64,000 bases of DNA from NCBI RefSeq assembly GCF_014303395.1, contig NZ_CP060298.1, positions 5,565,851 through 5,629,850 of the forward strand. The letters are read 5' to 3'. A program made the position numbers and the translations under genes. Positions 42,933 to 52,092 of the stretch are shown in pieces (position 1 is the first letter of the stretch; each line of letters begins with the position of its first letter). Below the pieces are notes generated by a model. That model saw only the letters and a program-made list of their open reading frames with translations, did not search any database and had not been told where the DNA came from. Source of the stretch: Nakamurella sp. PAMC28650 (GTDB lineage: Bacteria > Actinomycetota > Actinomycetes > Mycobacteriales > Nakamurellaceae).

Positions 42933-44057
42933 ATGGCAGACGTCAAGTACGACGAAGCTTCCCGTGTCTACCCAGGCAGCCCGCCCGTGCGCGCCGTCGA
43001 CAAGCTGACGCTGGATATCGCCGACGGCGAGTTCCTCGTCCTCGTCGGCCCGTCCGGCTCCGGCAAGTCGACCGCGCTGCGCATGCTGGCCGGCCTCGAG
43101 GACATCAACGAGGGACGCATCCTCATCGGTGGCCGCGACGTCACCAACGTCCCCCCGAAGAACCGTGACATCGCGATGGTCTTCCAGTCCTACGCGCTGT
43201 ACCCGCACATGACGGTCGCCGAGAACATGGGCTTCGCGCTCAAGCTCCGCGGCGTCAACAAGACCGAGATCGCCGCCAAGGTGCGCGAGGCCGCCGGTCT
43301 GCTGGATCTGGAGAAGTACCTCGACCGCAAGCCCAAGGCTCTGTCCGGTGGGCAGCGCCAGAGGGTCGCCATGGGCCGGGCCATCGTCCGCGAGCCCTCC
43401 GTCTTCCTGATGGACGAGCCGCTGTCGAACCTGGACGCCAAGCTGCGGGTCGAGACCCGCGCCAACATCGCCGGCCTGCAGGCCCGCCTCGGCACCACGA
43501 CCGTCTACGTCACGCACGACCAGGTCGAGGCCATGACGATGGGCCACCGCGTCGCGGTGCTGGCCCCCGGTGGCGTCCTGCAGCAGTGCGACACCCCCCG
43601 CGAGCTGTACGACCGCCCGAAGAACGTCTTCGTCGCGGGCTTCATCGGATCCCCGTCGATGAACCTGATCGACTCGACCCTGACTCCCGAGGGCGTCAAG
43701 TTCGGCGACATCATCGTTCCCCTCACCCGGGAACAGCTGGCCGAAGCCTCGAGCAAGGGCATCTCGAACGTCGTCCTGGGTGTCCGCCCGGAGAACCTGA
43801 CCCTGTCCGACGTGGGCATGTCGATCACCGTCTCGGTGGTCGAGGAGCTGGGCGCGGAGTCCTTCGTGCACGGCACCAACGCCCAGGGTGACCGCTTCGT
43901 CGTCCGGGCCGAGGCCCGTACCCACCCGTCGGTGGGTGGCGTCATCAAGGCGTCTGTCACCGACTCGCTGCACATCCACGTCTTCGACAAGTCCACCGGC
44001 CTGCGGCTGGACAGTTCGGCCGCGGTTCCGGCCGACGCCGTCAGCTTCGGCAAGTAG
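42933..44057 (+). CDS. ABC transporter ATP-binding protein, UgpC/MsiK type
   Basis: The 374-residue protein is a sugar-import ABC ATPase of the MalK/MsiK/UgpC type. Walker A is LVGPSGSGKSTALRML, the signature is LSGGQRQRVAMGRAI, Walker B is VFLMDEPLSNLDA and the switch His is in VYVTHDQVEAMT. The C-terminal 140 residues form the regulatory MalK-type beta domain (VLGVRPENL). No permease gene is adjacent, which is typical of MsiK, a shared ATPase that serves several sugar importers. It probably energises the SBP-permease operon at 53.9-57.4 kb. Confidence 0.9.
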   Translation: MADVKYDEASRVYPGSPPVRAVDKLTLDIADGEFLVLVGPSGSGKSTALRMLAGLEDINEGRILIGGRDVTNVPPKNRDIAMVFQSYALYPHMTVAENMGFALKLRGVNKTEIAAKVREAAGLLDLEKYLDRKPKALSGGQRQRVAMGRAIVREPSVFLMDEPLSNLDAKLRVETRANIAGLQARLGTTTVYVTHDQVEAMTMGHRVAVLAPGGVLQQCDTPRELYDRPKNVFVAGFIGSPSMNLIDSTLTPEGVKFGDIIVPLTREQLAEASSKGISNVVLGVRPENLTLSDVGMSITVSVVEELGAESFVHGTNAQGDRFVVRAEARTHPSVGGVIKASVTDSLHIHVFDKSTGLRLDSSAAVPADAVSFGK

Positions 44058-44074
44058 CTCTCGCTCGCAGGGTT

Positions 44075-44108
44075 CGACGGGCGGTCCGGGATTCCGGGCC
44101 GCCCGTCG
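44075..44108. terminator. Stem-loop after the MsiK-like gene
   Basis: CGACGGGCGGTCCGG (44075-44089) pairs with the matching complement at 44094-44108 around a four-base loop, giving a 15-bp almost perfect GC stem 17 bases after the stop. It sits between converging genes and likely terminates one or both. No T-run follows. Confidence 0.7.
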
Positions 44109-44149
44109 TGCTGTCCGGGGACCGGTGTCACGACCGAACGGCTGACGGA

Positions 44150-45175
44150 TCAGGCGATGTCGCGGCGCCGGAACAGCGCGATCGACACGGCTGCGACCAC
44201 CAGCGCGTAGATCATCATGGTGACCCCGCCGTGCAGGTTCGACACGTGAATCTCCTGCGGCCGAACGAATCCGGACCTCTGGTCGTAGACCTGGTCGCCG
44301 AAGACGGTCAACCCGCCCTTGTTCACCCAGGCGATCAGGCTGGTGGTGAACTGGTAGGGCTGGAGCGACGGACTGATCGCCCGCAGCACGCTCTCCACCA
44401 CCGCGAGGTACACGAACGCGACCCCGAGCGCCGCAGCGGTGTTCTTGATCAGGTTCGCCAATCCGAAGCCGATCAGCACCACCGGAACGACGACCAACGC
44501 CGCCCGGATCTGCACGCGCAGCACATCCGGCCAGAACTGCGCGGCCTCTGCGCCGAGACTGGAGACGGCAAGGCCGCGAGAACTGAGCAGCAGACGGGCG
44601 GTCACCGCCCAGAGCAGCTGCGCCACGACGGACAGCGCCAGCACGACGGCCGACACGGCCAGCAGTTTGGCTCCCATCAACCTCAGCCGGCGAGGCTCGT
44701 AGAACAGCAGGGCGACTATGTTCTTGCTGGACCATTCCGCGCCGACGAAGGTGGCCGCCAGCATGAACCCGGCCAGTGCCACCGCGGCCGCGACCGCGAG
44801 CGCGTAGGGCTGCACGAGCGCTGGCCGGAACGGGTTGTTCGAGAGGAATTGATCGACCGGGAACTGGTCGGCGGTCGGGACGGTGCCGCACTGCTGACCG
44901 GTGTTGCCCGCCACCTTCAGGCACTCGGCTGTCGACTGCGCGATCTGGGTGATCTGCTGGTCCCGCTGCGCGGTGGCCTGGGCGACATCGGCTGCGGTGA
45001 CACGGGAATGGGTCTGCCACAGGAAGGCGACGGCGATCAGGTAGCCGATCACGCTGAGGACGAGCAGGACCTTGGTGAACCGCCGCAGACCCAGCCGTAG
45101 AAACTCCACGACGAGCAACCGCCCGAAGGTGGGGACTGCGGTCCGGTCGCCTCTGGCCGCCAGGGTCGCCGTCAT
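44150..45175 (-). CDS. ABC-2 type transporter permease
   Basis: The 341-residue protein has an N-terminal membrane helix (VLLVLSVIGYLIAVAFLW), an extracytoplasmic loop of about 70 residues with two Cys (AECLKVAG, QQCGTVP) and about five further helices including the ABC-2 signature segment FVGAEWSSKNIVALLFYEPRRLRL. It pairs with the ATPase gene immediately upstream (4-base ATGA overlap). Such exporters handle drugs, lipids or peptides; the cargo is unknown. Confidence 0.85.
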   Translation of the reverse strand: MTATLAARGDRTAVPTFGRLLVVEFLRLGLRRFTKVLLVLSVIGYLIAVAFLWQTHSRVTAADVAQATAQRDQQITQIAQSTAECLKVAGNTGQQCGTVPTADQFPVDQFLSNNPFRPALVQPYALAVAAAVALAGFMLAATFVGAEWSSKNIVALLFYEPRRLRLMGAKLLAVSAVVLALSVVAQLLWAVTARLLLSSRGLAVSSLGAEAAQFWPDVLRVQIRAALVVVPVVLIGFGLANLIKNTAAALGVAFVYLAVVESVLRAISPSLQPYQFTTSLIAWVNKGGLTVFGDQVYDQRSGFVRPQEIHVSNLHGGVTMMIYALVVAAVSIALFRRRDIA

Positions 45176-46146
45176 CGGCCGACCGGTTCCGGGTCGAGGG
45201 CAGGCCCGGGTGTTCCGGTGGTCCCGGCGGTCAGCCCGGAACCGTCGGCGGTCAGATCCAGGAAGACACTCTCCAGATCGGCGGCGATCGGACTGAGTTC
45301 ACGCAGGAACAGGCCGCTCTCGCTGAGCACCCTGGTCACCTGGGCCGGATCACCGACGCCGCCGACCCGCAGGCCGTCCTCCAGCACCGTGACGGTGAAT
45401 CCCGCACGCTGCAACACATCCGACCCGGTCGAGGGATCGGCCAGCCGTACCCGGACGTCACCGGTGGTGCTGGTGGCCAGCAACTCCGTCACCGACCCGG
45501 AAGCGATCACCCGCCCGTGGGACATGATGGCCACCCGGTCGCAGACCTGCTGCACCTCCCCGAGTTGATGCGAGGACAGCAGCACCGTCACGCCGATCGT
45601 GCCCAGGTGCTTGATCAACTCGCGCACCTCCCGGATCCCGGCGGCGTCCAGACCGTTGCCCGGCTCGTCCAGGATCAGAAGTTCGGGGTTCTTCAACAGG
45701 GCCGCGGCAATGCCGAGCCGCTGCTTCATCCCCAGCGAGTACCCCTTGACCCGGTCGTCGGCGCGGCCCCGGAGGTCGACCAGTTCGAGCATCTCGTCGA
45801 TCCGGGTCCTCGGAATGTCGGAGGCACGGGCCAGCAGGGCCAGATTTACCCGACCCGAGAAATTGGGAAAGAACAGCGGCGTCTCCACCAACGCTCCCAC
45901 CCGGCCCATCACGAGCGGAAGTTGTGCCGGAACGGAGCGACCGAGCATCCGCAGGCTGCCGGAGTCGGGGCGGACCAGACCCAGCAGCAGTCGGATCGTG
46001 GTCGTCTTGCCGGAGCCGTTGGGACCGAGGAAGCCGAACACCCCACCGGCCTCGACCGTCAGGTCCAGGCCCTGCACGGCACGCTCGGGTGGCTTGCGCC
46101 ATCGGCGATATGTCTTGTGTGCATTGGTGATCTCGATGACGGCCAC
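45172..46146 (-). CDS. ABC transporter ATP-binding protein, exporter type
   Basis: The 324-residue ATPase has Walker A FLGPNGSGKTTTIRLLLG, signature YSLGMKQRLGIAAAL, Walker B LLILDEPGNGLD and the H-loop LLSSHQLGEVQQV, as in CcmA/DrrA/BcrA-type exporters. The C-terminal part has the extra small domain common there. GTG at 46146 is chosen because AAGGGG lies 7 bases upstream; an in-frame start at 46185 would add 13 residues. It overlaps the permease gene by 4 bases. Confidence 0.88.
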   Translation of the reverse strand: MAVIEITNAHKTYRRWRKPPERAVQGLDLTVEAGGVFGFLGPNGSGKTTTIRLLLGLVRPDSGSLRMLGRSVPAQLPLVMGRVGALVETPLFFPNFSGRVNLALLARASDIPRTRIDEMLELVDLRGRADDRVKGYSLGMKQRLGIAAALLKNPELLILDEPGNGLDAAGIREVRELIKHLGTIGVTVLLSSHQLGEVQQVCDRVAIMSHGRVIASGSVTELLATSTTGDVRVRLADPSTGSDVLQRAGFTVTVLEDGLRVGGVGDPAQVTRVLSESGLFLRELSPIAADLESVFLDLTADGSGLTAGTTGTPGPALDPEPVGR

Positions 46147-46319
46147 GTGGACCCCTTCCCCTTGCCGAGCACTATGCCGCACCACGGTGGGGATCCGGTG
46201 CAGAGCGCGCTCGGCAATCGGAGGAATCGGGGCGGCGGTCTCGGCTACCGTGGTCGTCGTGCTCGCGGACCGACCCCCGCAGTTTCACCGGTGTCGCCCA
46301 CTTCCGGCACGGATACGCA

Positions 46320-46823
46320 GTGCATCAGGTCGATGCCCTGGTGTCCCGGGTCCGGGTCCGGGTCCGGGCCCACCTCCGCGTCGCGGCATCCGGGGGATCC
46401 ACCGGGACCGACCCGGACGCGTTCACGCCGACGAGGGCAGATTTGGACCCCGGCCTGCTGCAGGGCATGGCCGGCGGCTACCGGCACGACGAGGTCGAGA
46501 AGTACGTCGCCCAGGCCCCGGAAACGATCGCGCCCGCCGACCACGACCGGGCTGCTGCGCTGGAACTGTTGTACCACCCGGTGTTTCGTCGACCCAGGTT
46601 CAACCGCCCCGGGTACGCCGAAGGCACCGTCGCTGCGGTCGTCGATTTGATCACCCGAGCATTGCGGGGCGAAGTGGAGATGGTCAGGAAACAGTTCGAG
46701 GACATCCATCTGTCGGAGATGCAGGTGTACCACTGCACCTGGGACCGGGACGAGGTGGATGCCTACCTCCGGGCGGTGGGTGCCGAACTGGATCGTCGAA
46801 CCGCCGGCTCCCCGGATTCGTAG
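46320..46823 (+). CDS. DivIVA-domain-like small protein
   Basis: The 167-residue protein contains three short segments resembling DivIVA N-terminal or DivIVA-type repeat motifs: GYRHDEVEKYV, FRRPRFNRPGYAEGTVAAVVD and a final WDRDEVDAYLRAVGAEL. There is no long coiled coil, so it is unlikely to be the polar-growth protein itself. Proteins of this sort are annotated as DivIVA domain-containing with unknown role. The start is a GTG at 46320 without a clear ribosome site, so the N-terminal 40 Arg-rich residues may be non-coding. Confidence 0.6.
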   Translation: MHQVDALVSRVRVRVRAHLRVAASGGSTGTDPDAFTPTRADLDPGLLQGMAGGYRHDEVEKYVAQAPETIAPADHDRAAALELLYHPVFRRPRFNRPGYAEGTVAAVVDLITRALRGEVEMVRKQFEDIHLSEMQVYHCTWDRDEVDAYLRAVGAELDRRTAGSPDS

Positions 46824-46833
46824 GGAGCCAGGT

Positions 46834-47730
46834 TCACGCCTCGGAAGCCGCAGGTTCGGCCATCGGCCGGCGGGACCACCCCCGCCGCGACAGGACCGAC
46901 CCGATCACCCGACAGATGCAGTAGATGGCAAACGAGACGGTGGTGACGTAGGGGCTGATCGGGACGCTGGCCCCCAGCGCCAGCAGGATGCCTCCGACCA
47001 CCGCCGTCACCGCAAAGATCATCGACAGCACCGGAACCCAGAGGCCGGAGGCCGTCACCCGCATCGCCGCAGCAGCCGGCGTCACCAGCAGGGCCAGCAC
47101 GAGAAGCGCGCCGACCACCTGGACCGACATCGCCACCGTGAGGCCGAGGACGATCATGAAGATCGGCGACAGGGCCCGGACCGGAACGCCTCGGGCGGCG
47201 GCGATCTCGGGATCGACCGTCGCGAACATCAACGGACGCCACAGAACGGCCAGCGAGATCAGCACGATGCTCGAGATCACCGACAGCCACACCAGTTGCG
47301 GACTGTCCACGGCGACGATCTGGCCGAGGAGTGCACCGAACCTGTTGGCCGACCGTCCCGTGTACAGCGAGAGGAACAGCACGCCGAGACCGAGGCCGAA
47401 CGGCATGAGCACGCCGATCACCGAGGACCGCTCGCGCGCCCTGACGCCCAGCAGGCCGAAGATGAGCGCGGCGAGCAGGCTTCCGACGACCGACCCGGCC
47501 ACCACGTCGACCCCGAGCAGCAGCGCCAACGACGCTCCGGCGAAGGACAACTCACTGATCCCGTGGACGGCGAAGGTGAGATCGCGCAACATCACGAAGA
47601 CGCCGATCAGACCGCCGACCAGTCCGAGGACGGCACCAGCGATCAAGGAGTTGCGTTCCAGCGCGATCAGCTCGCCGTAGTTCGCGAAGTCGAACATCCG
47701 GTCCCAGATGCTCGGAGTCATCTCGACCAC
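46834..47730 (-). CDS. znuB: Zinc/manganese ABC transporter permease
   Basis: The 298-residue protein is a metal-type ABC-3 permease with eight or nine helices. Characteristic stretches are AVLGLVGGLIGVFVMLRDLTFAVHGISELSFAGASLALL near the N-terminus and SVQVVGALLVLALLVTPAAAA later. It overlaps the ATPase gene by 13 bases and is third in the operon znuA-znuC-znuB order. A Zur-like site in front of znuA favours zinc as cargo. Confidence 0.88.
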   Translation of the reverse strand: MVEMTPSIWDRMFDFANYGELIALERNSLIAGAVLGLVGGLIGVFVMLRDLTFAVHGISELSFAGASLALLLGVDVVAGSVVGSLLAALIFGLLGVRARERSSVIGVLMPFGLGLGVLFLSLYTGRSANRFGALLGQIVAVDSPQLVWLSVISSIVLISLAVLWRPLMFATVDPEIAAARGVPVRALSPIFMIVLGLTVAMSVQVVGALLVLALLVTPAAAAMRVTASGLWVPVLSMIFAVTAVVGGILLALGASVPISPYVTTVSFAIYCICRVIGSVLSRRGWSRRPMAEPAASEA

Positions 47731-48593
47731 CCGGAAGTTGCCGCCGGGTCGTGCCGACCGTGGTCATGCGTCCCGTGCGCACCGTGGTCGTCCGTCGACT
47801 GGTGCAGTCCGGCCGTCATGTCGTTGGCGGCGACCACCACCAACCGACCGTGCGCGGAGATCACGTCGACGGGGGCGTCGTACAGGGCGGACAACGAATC
47901 GGACGTCATCACCTCCTGCGGCGTACCCAGCCGGAACCGCCCACCGGCCAGATAGAGCACCTGGTCCACGTACTGCAGGATCGGGTTGATCTCGTGCGTC
48001 ACGAAGATGACGGCGGTGCCGTGCTCGCGGCGCCGCCGGTCGATCAGGGCGGCTACCTCCTGCTGATGTCGAAGATCAAGCGCTGCAAGGGGTTCGTCGC
48101 AGATCAGCAGGGCGGGGTCACACGCCAGCGCCTCGGCGATCCGGATGCGCTGCAATTCACCGCCGGACAACATCGACACCGGCGCATCGGCGAATTCGGT
48201 GGCGCCGACCGCAGCCAGCATCTCGTCGATCGTTTCCCGCATCGCGCGCCGGCGCGCTCCGAACAGGATCGGCAGGCCCCAACGGTGCCCGTCCAGCCCC
48301 ATTCGGACAACGTCCCTGGCCTTGACCATGGTCCCCGGGTCGATGCCGACCCGCTGTGGCACGTAGCCCACGACGTCACTGCCGCGCCGCACCGGGGACC
48401 CGGCGATGCGGGCGGTCCCGGCGCCCAGATGTTGCTCGCCGAGCAGCACCTTGAGCAGGCTGGTCTTGCCGGCGCCGTTGGCGCCCAGCACCGCGACGAA
48501 CTGGCCGGCCTCCACCGTCAGGTCGAGGTCCGACCACAGCGTCCTGGCGCCGTACCCCAGGCTCGCGCTGGTCAGTTCGACGACGGGGGTCAT
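47718..48593 (-). CDS. znuC: Zinc/manganese ABC transporter ATP-binding protein with His-rich tail
   Basis: The 291-residue ATPase has Walker A VLGANGAGKTSLLKVLLG, signature MLSGGELQRIRIAEAL, Walker B LLICDEPLAALDLR and the H-loop FVTHEINPIL. The tail (about residues 265-290) is His-rich: LHQSTDDHGAHGTHDHGRHD. Such tails occur in zinc-handling proteins and probably bind or sense metal. The ATG at 48593 is used; the first 16 residues of the longer frame are not protein-like. Confidence 0.9.
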   Translation of the reverse strand: MTPVVELTSASLGYGARTLWSDLDLTVEAGQFVAVLGANGAGKTSLLKVLLGEQHLGAGTARIAGSPVRRGSDVVGYVPQRVGIDPGTMVKARDVVRMGLDGHRWGLPILFGARRRAMRETIDEMLAAVGATEFADAPVSMLSGGELQRIRIAEALACDPALLICDEPLAALDLRHQQEVAALIDRRRREHGTAVIFVTHEINPILQYVDQVLYLAGGRFRLGTPQEVMTSDSLSALYDAPVDVISAHGRLVVVAANDMTAGLHQSTDDHGAHGTHDHGRHDPAATSGWSR

Positions 48594-48612
48594 CGCGAAC
48601 TCCCGCGCGGCG

Positions 48613-49521
48613 TCACGCGCCGACCGCCTTGGCGATCGCATCCAGGTTCATGCTCATCCAGCTGAGGTAATCGGTTCCGCTGGGCAGCGTCTCGGTCACC
48701 GGCACCACCGCGATGCCGTTGGCCTTGGCCGCCGCCAGCACCCGGTCGGTCTGCGGGCCGGTGGTCTGCTCGTTGTAGACCAGCGCCTTCACCTGCTTGC
48801 CGGTGAACAGGGCCATCGTCTGGGCGACCACGGCGGCCGGTGCGTCGTTGGCGCCCTCGATGGCCTTGCTGAACGCCGCCGGCGTCTTGTTGACCAGGCC
48901 AGAGGCGGTGATCATGTAGAGGGGCACCGGTTCGGTGATCGCCACGCCGACGCCCGCGCTCCTGGCCTTGATGTCCGCCTCGCGCTGCTGCAGTGCGGCC
49001 ACCTTGGACACGAAGGTGTTGGTGTTCGCGGCGAAGGTACCGGAGTCGGTCGGGTCGGCCGCCGCCAGGGCCGTCTCGATCTGCTGGGCAACCTGCTGCG
49101 CCGTCGGCAGGTCGTACCAGACGTGCTCGTTGAGTTCCTGACCTGCGGTCGCGACATGCCCGGAGATCTTGACCGCGTTCAGCACGGTGCCCTTGGCGCT
49201 CGCCGAGCTGATCATCCTGTCGACGAAATCGTCGTAGCCGCCACCGTTCTCGACGATCAGCCTGGCCTTGGAGATGGCCAGCTGGTTCTGGGCGCTCGCT
49301 TCGTAGGAATGGGGGTCGGCCGACGGATCGGAGATGATCGAGGTGACGGTGACCTTGTCCCCACCGATGGCCGAGACGATGCTCCCCCACACGTCGGTGG
49401 AGGCGACGACCGCGACGGTCCCCGACGATGCGGACGACGGGTTGGACGAGCCGCAGGCGGCGAGCGCGGTGGTCGCCGCCAACAGCACCCCGAGCCCGAC
49501 CCTGGTGAAGTTGCGTTTCAT
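48613..49521 (-). CDS. znuA: Zinc/manganese-binding lipoprotein
   Basis: The 302-residue protein is a cluster A-I metal-binding lipoprotein. The signal ends LLAATTALAACGSS with the lipobox Cys. Conserved metal-site regions are DPSADPHSYEASAQ and NEHVWYDLPTA, with a distal Asp/Glu site near the C-terminus (NEQTTGPQTD). It lacks the long His-rich loop of ZnuA, so manganese is not excluded. The ATG at 49521 gives the signal peptide directly; an extension of 34 residues is rejected. Confidence 0.85.
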   Translation of the reverse strand: MKRNFTRVGLGVLLAATTALAACGSSNPSSASSGTVAVVASTDVWGSIVSAIGGDKVTVTSIISDPSADPHSYEASAQNQLAISKARLIVENGGGYDDFVDRMISSASAKGTVLNAVKISGHVATAGQELNEHVWYDLPTAQQVAQQIETALAAADPTDSGTFAANTNTFVSKVAALQQREADIKARSAGVGVAITEPVPLYMITASGLVNKTPAAFSKAIEGANDAPAAVVAQTMALFTGKQVKALVYNEQTTGPQTDRVLAAAKANGIAVVPVTETLPSGTDYLSWMSMNLDAIAKAVGA

Positions 49522-49549
49522 GGTGCGTCTCCTGCTGCGTGACTGCATT

Positions 49550-49564
49550 TGATAATCGTTCTCA
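49550..49564. promoter_or_regulatory. Zur-like box upstream of znuA
   Basis: TGATAATCGTTCTCA is a 15-base imperfect dyad (TGA...TCA with matching inner bases) in an AT-rich patch about 30 bases before the znuA start. It is like the Zur boxes found upstream of actinobacterial zinc importers. Binding would repress the znu genes when zinc is sufficient. Confidence 0.5.
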
Positions 49565-49776
49565 TATCGTAAACCACGCGGGAGGCGATCGGTGACGCGG
49601 ACCGGCACGGCCCCTGCAGTCACCGGCTGCGGCCGGCGAGACCTTGGCGACAGGGTCGAGTGTGGTGGCGATGCGCGAAGCGGGCCGGGCGGAAAGGTTC
49701 AGGCGGGTGCCATCACCGCCGTCTACCGGCGCGGGTTGCTGCCGCCCGGCCGGGGCCGGTGGGCGGCGCCCGGCCG

Positions 49777-49920
49777 TCAGCCCGTGACGTCGGTGAGCGT
49801 CTCGGTGGTGTGGGTTCCGCCCTGATTCAGCACCAGCGGGATCGATTGGCCGTCCGCCGCCCAGTTGCCGAACTGCAGGCTGGCGTCGTCACCGGCCGCC
49901 AGGTCGATCCCCATGGACAC
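49777..49920 (-). CDS. Possible small protein of about 47 residues
   Basis: GTG at 49920 (or ATG at 49914) follows GGGAG and opens a frame reading MGIDLAAGDDASLQFGNWAA and ending in LTDVTG at a TGA (49779-49777). Codon use is natural and an AT-rich, promoter-like stretch lies upstream. No family is recognised; it might also be the tail of a degraded gene. The remaining intergenic sequence (49565-49776 and 49921-50191) shows nothing else recognisable. Confidence 0.3.
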   Translation of the reverse strand: MSMGIDLAAGDDASLQFGNWAADGQSIPLVLNQGGTHTTETLTDVTG

Positions 49921-50191
49921 GAATTGGCTCCCGGATTCAGACAAGATGTCGCAATGTGCAACGAATGGTCACAGGGAACATAAGGGGCAATCTAACCCAT
50001 TGTCAACGACTGCATACAAAACGTGAGATTCTGCAGGTGTCCGGGAAGGGGACCGACCCGGACCAAGACCCGCCTGCCGACCTGGCGGTGACCTCTCGGC
50101 GGCGGCCACCGCAGGACCCCGCCGCAGCCCCGCCGGATCGGGCAGGGTCTACTGGACCGCGGATGTGATCGGCCGCTCGTCAGGAGAAGCA

Positions 50192-50926
50192 ATGGCGTTG
50201 TTGAACTTTCGGGATGTTGCGACGGCGGGCCCCGGTCCGCTGGTGCCCGGTCGCCTCTTCCGGGCCGCGCAGCCCTACTACCTGGACGAGGACGACCTGG
50301 CCGTCGTGCAGGACGCGGGCATCCGCACCATCGTCGACCTGCGCGAACCCCACGAGCAGGTGCCTCCGGACTGGGCGCCGGTCGAGGCCTTGGGCGTCCG
50401 GATCGTCAGGGTGCCGGTCGCCGACCAGATCCTGCCGTCGGCCGACGAGGGCGCGCCACCACGTGGGGCGCGGCTGCACTCGGACTCGGTACCGGAGGGG
50501 CACCGGATCCTGGCCGACTTCTACCGGGCCATCCTGGACCGGGCCGGGACCCGGCTCGGGGAGTTCGTCGCCGCCGTCGCCGACGGTGGGCCGGTGCTGG
50601 TGCACTGCGCAGCCGGGAAGGACAGGACCGGCACGACCGTGGCGTTGTTGCTCGACCTGATCGGCACGGACCACGAAGTCATCGTCGCGGATTTCCTGCT
50701 CACCAACGCTGCGGTGCCGGCCGTGATCGCCCAGCTGACCGGGCAGGTCAGCCCGGAGCGCAGACGCGACCCGTCGACGATCCCGCCCGGCATCGGCGAC
50801 GCACCGGAGTCAGCGATCCGGGCCACGTTGGCGCACCTGACCGAGCTCGGCGGGGCTGCCGCTCTGCTCCGCCGCACCACCGACCAGGCCACCCTCGACC
50901 GGGCGATCGCGGCCCTGACCACCTGA
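50192..50926 (+). CDS. Tyrosine/phosphoinositide-type protein phosphatase
   Basis: The 244-residue protein belongs to the Y-phosphatase/PTP family 3 seen in actinobacteria (including MptpB-like proteins). The CX5R catalytic loop is VHCAAGKDRTGTT, near residue 143, and GIRTIVDLREPHEQ is the upstream conserved segment. It opens with LLNFRDVATAGPGPLVPGRLFRAAQP, a family signature. ATG at 50192 has GGAG just upstream. Whether it acts on proteins or inositol lipids is unknown. Confidence 0.82.
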   Translation: MALLNFRDVATAGPGPLVPGRLFRAAQPYYLDEDDLAVVQDAGIRTIVDLREPHEQVPPDWAPVEALGVRIVRVPVADQILPSADEGAPPRGARLHSDSVPEGHRILADFYRAILDRAGTRLGEFVAAVADGGPVLVHCAAGKDRTGTTVALLLDLIGTDHEVIVADFLLTNAAVPAVIAQLTGQVSPERRRDPSTIPPGIGDAPESAIRATLAHLTELGGAAALLRRTTDQATLDRAIAALTT

Positions 50927-50976
50927 CCGCCCGACCACCTGACGGCCCGACCGGCCGGGCAGGTCCCCGCGGGTTG

Positions 50977-51978
50977 CTACCGCTGGTGACCGCTGCGGGG
51001 TGCCACCGTGGGTTCCAGCGCCCGGCGGCGGCGAGCGACCTCCGCCAGCACCACACCGGTCGCCACCGAGGCGTTCAGCGATTCCACCGTGCGCGCCATC
51101 GGGATGGAGACGGTGACGTCGCAGACGGTGCGGGTGAGCCGGGCGAGCCCCCGACCCTCGGAGCCGATCACCAGCACCAGGGGTCCGGTGGCCAGGTCGA
51201 AGTCGTCGGTGTCCACCGTGCCGTCCGCGTCGAGGCCGGCGATCATCAGTCCCGCAGCGGCGTAGTCCTTCAGGGTGCGGACCAGATTGGTGCAGCGGGC
51301 CACCCTGATCCGGGCCGCGGTCCCGGCGGAGGTGCGCCACGCCGAGGCCGTGACGCCGGCCGAGCGGCGTTCGGGGATGAGCACTCCGTGCGCGCCGAAC
51401 GCCGCAGCCGAACGGATGATCGCGCCGAGGTTCCGAGGATCGGTGACCCCGTCCACCGCGATGATCAGGGCGGGCCGACCGGAGTCCTTGGCCCGGGCCA
51501 GGAGATCGTCCGGGTGGGCGTAGTCGTAGGGCGGCACCTGCAGTGCCAGTCCCTGGTGGATGGCGTTGCCCGTCAGGCGATCCATCTCCGGACGCGAGAT
51601 GTCCAGCAGGGCGATGCCCTTGTTGCCCGCTAGGGCGACCGCCTCCGCCGTTCGCTCGTCAACCGAGATACCCTGCGCCACATAGAGTGCCATCGCCGGG
51701 ACGCCGGCTCGGAGGGCTTCGACGACCGGGTTGCGTCCGACCACCGTCTCCGGCAGGTCACCCCGGTCCTTGCGCTGCGCACGACCCTGCGGGCCGGCCT
51801 CACGGCGCGCAGCCGCGGCGGCCTTTCGAGCAGCCGGGTGACCGGTGCGCTCCGCGGCGGGCGGCGTGGCCCCCCTGGGCTTGATGGCCCGGCGCGACTG
51901 ACCTCCGGAGCCGACGACGGCACCCTTCTTCGTCCCTGTTTTGCGGACCGCCCCGCGACGCTGGGAATTTCCGGCCAT
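50977..51978 (-). CDS. rlmB: 23S rRNA (guanosine-2'-O-)-methyltransferase RlmB
   Basis: The 333-residue protein is a SpoU/TrmH-type 2'-O-methyltransferase. The first 85 residues are basic, typical of the actinobacterial form. The substrate-binding domain starts [17 protein letters not shown], and the knotted SAM domain shows [31 protein letters not shown] and [19 protein letters not shown]. It follows cysS on the same strand 114 bases apart, the usual actinobacterial order. ATG at 51978 is preceded by AGAGGTG. Confidence 0.92.
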   Translation of the reverse strand: MAGNSQRRGAVRKTGTKKGAVVGSGGQSRRAIKPRGATPPAAERTGHPAARKAAAAARREAGPQGRAQRKDRGDLPETVVGRNPVVEALRAGVPAMALYVAQGISVDERTAEAVALAGNKGIALLDISRPEMDRLTGNAIHQGLALQVPPYDYAHPDDLLARAKDSGRPALIIAVDGVTDPRNLGAIIRSAAAFGAHGVLIPERRSAGVTASAWRTSAGTAARIRVARCTNLVRTLKDYAAAGLMIAGLDADGTVDTDDFDLATGPLVLVIGSEGRGLARLTRTVCDVTVSIPMARTVESLNASVATGVVLAEVARRRRALEPTVAPRSGHQR

Positions 51979-52092
51979 GTCGGCGTCACCTCTTCTCTTC
52001 GTTCCATGGGTACTGGCTGCGTGGGTACTGCTGGATTCCTGTGGCGACGGGCGCACCGGGGCCGCAGTTCGCGGAACCGGGCCCGGCCGTGA

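Noticed and set aside
49592..49825. Plus-strand ORF of 77 codons in the znuA-phosphatase gap
   Set aside because: Translation is Gly/Arg-rich without a ribosome site or motif and it overlaps a better minus-strand frame.
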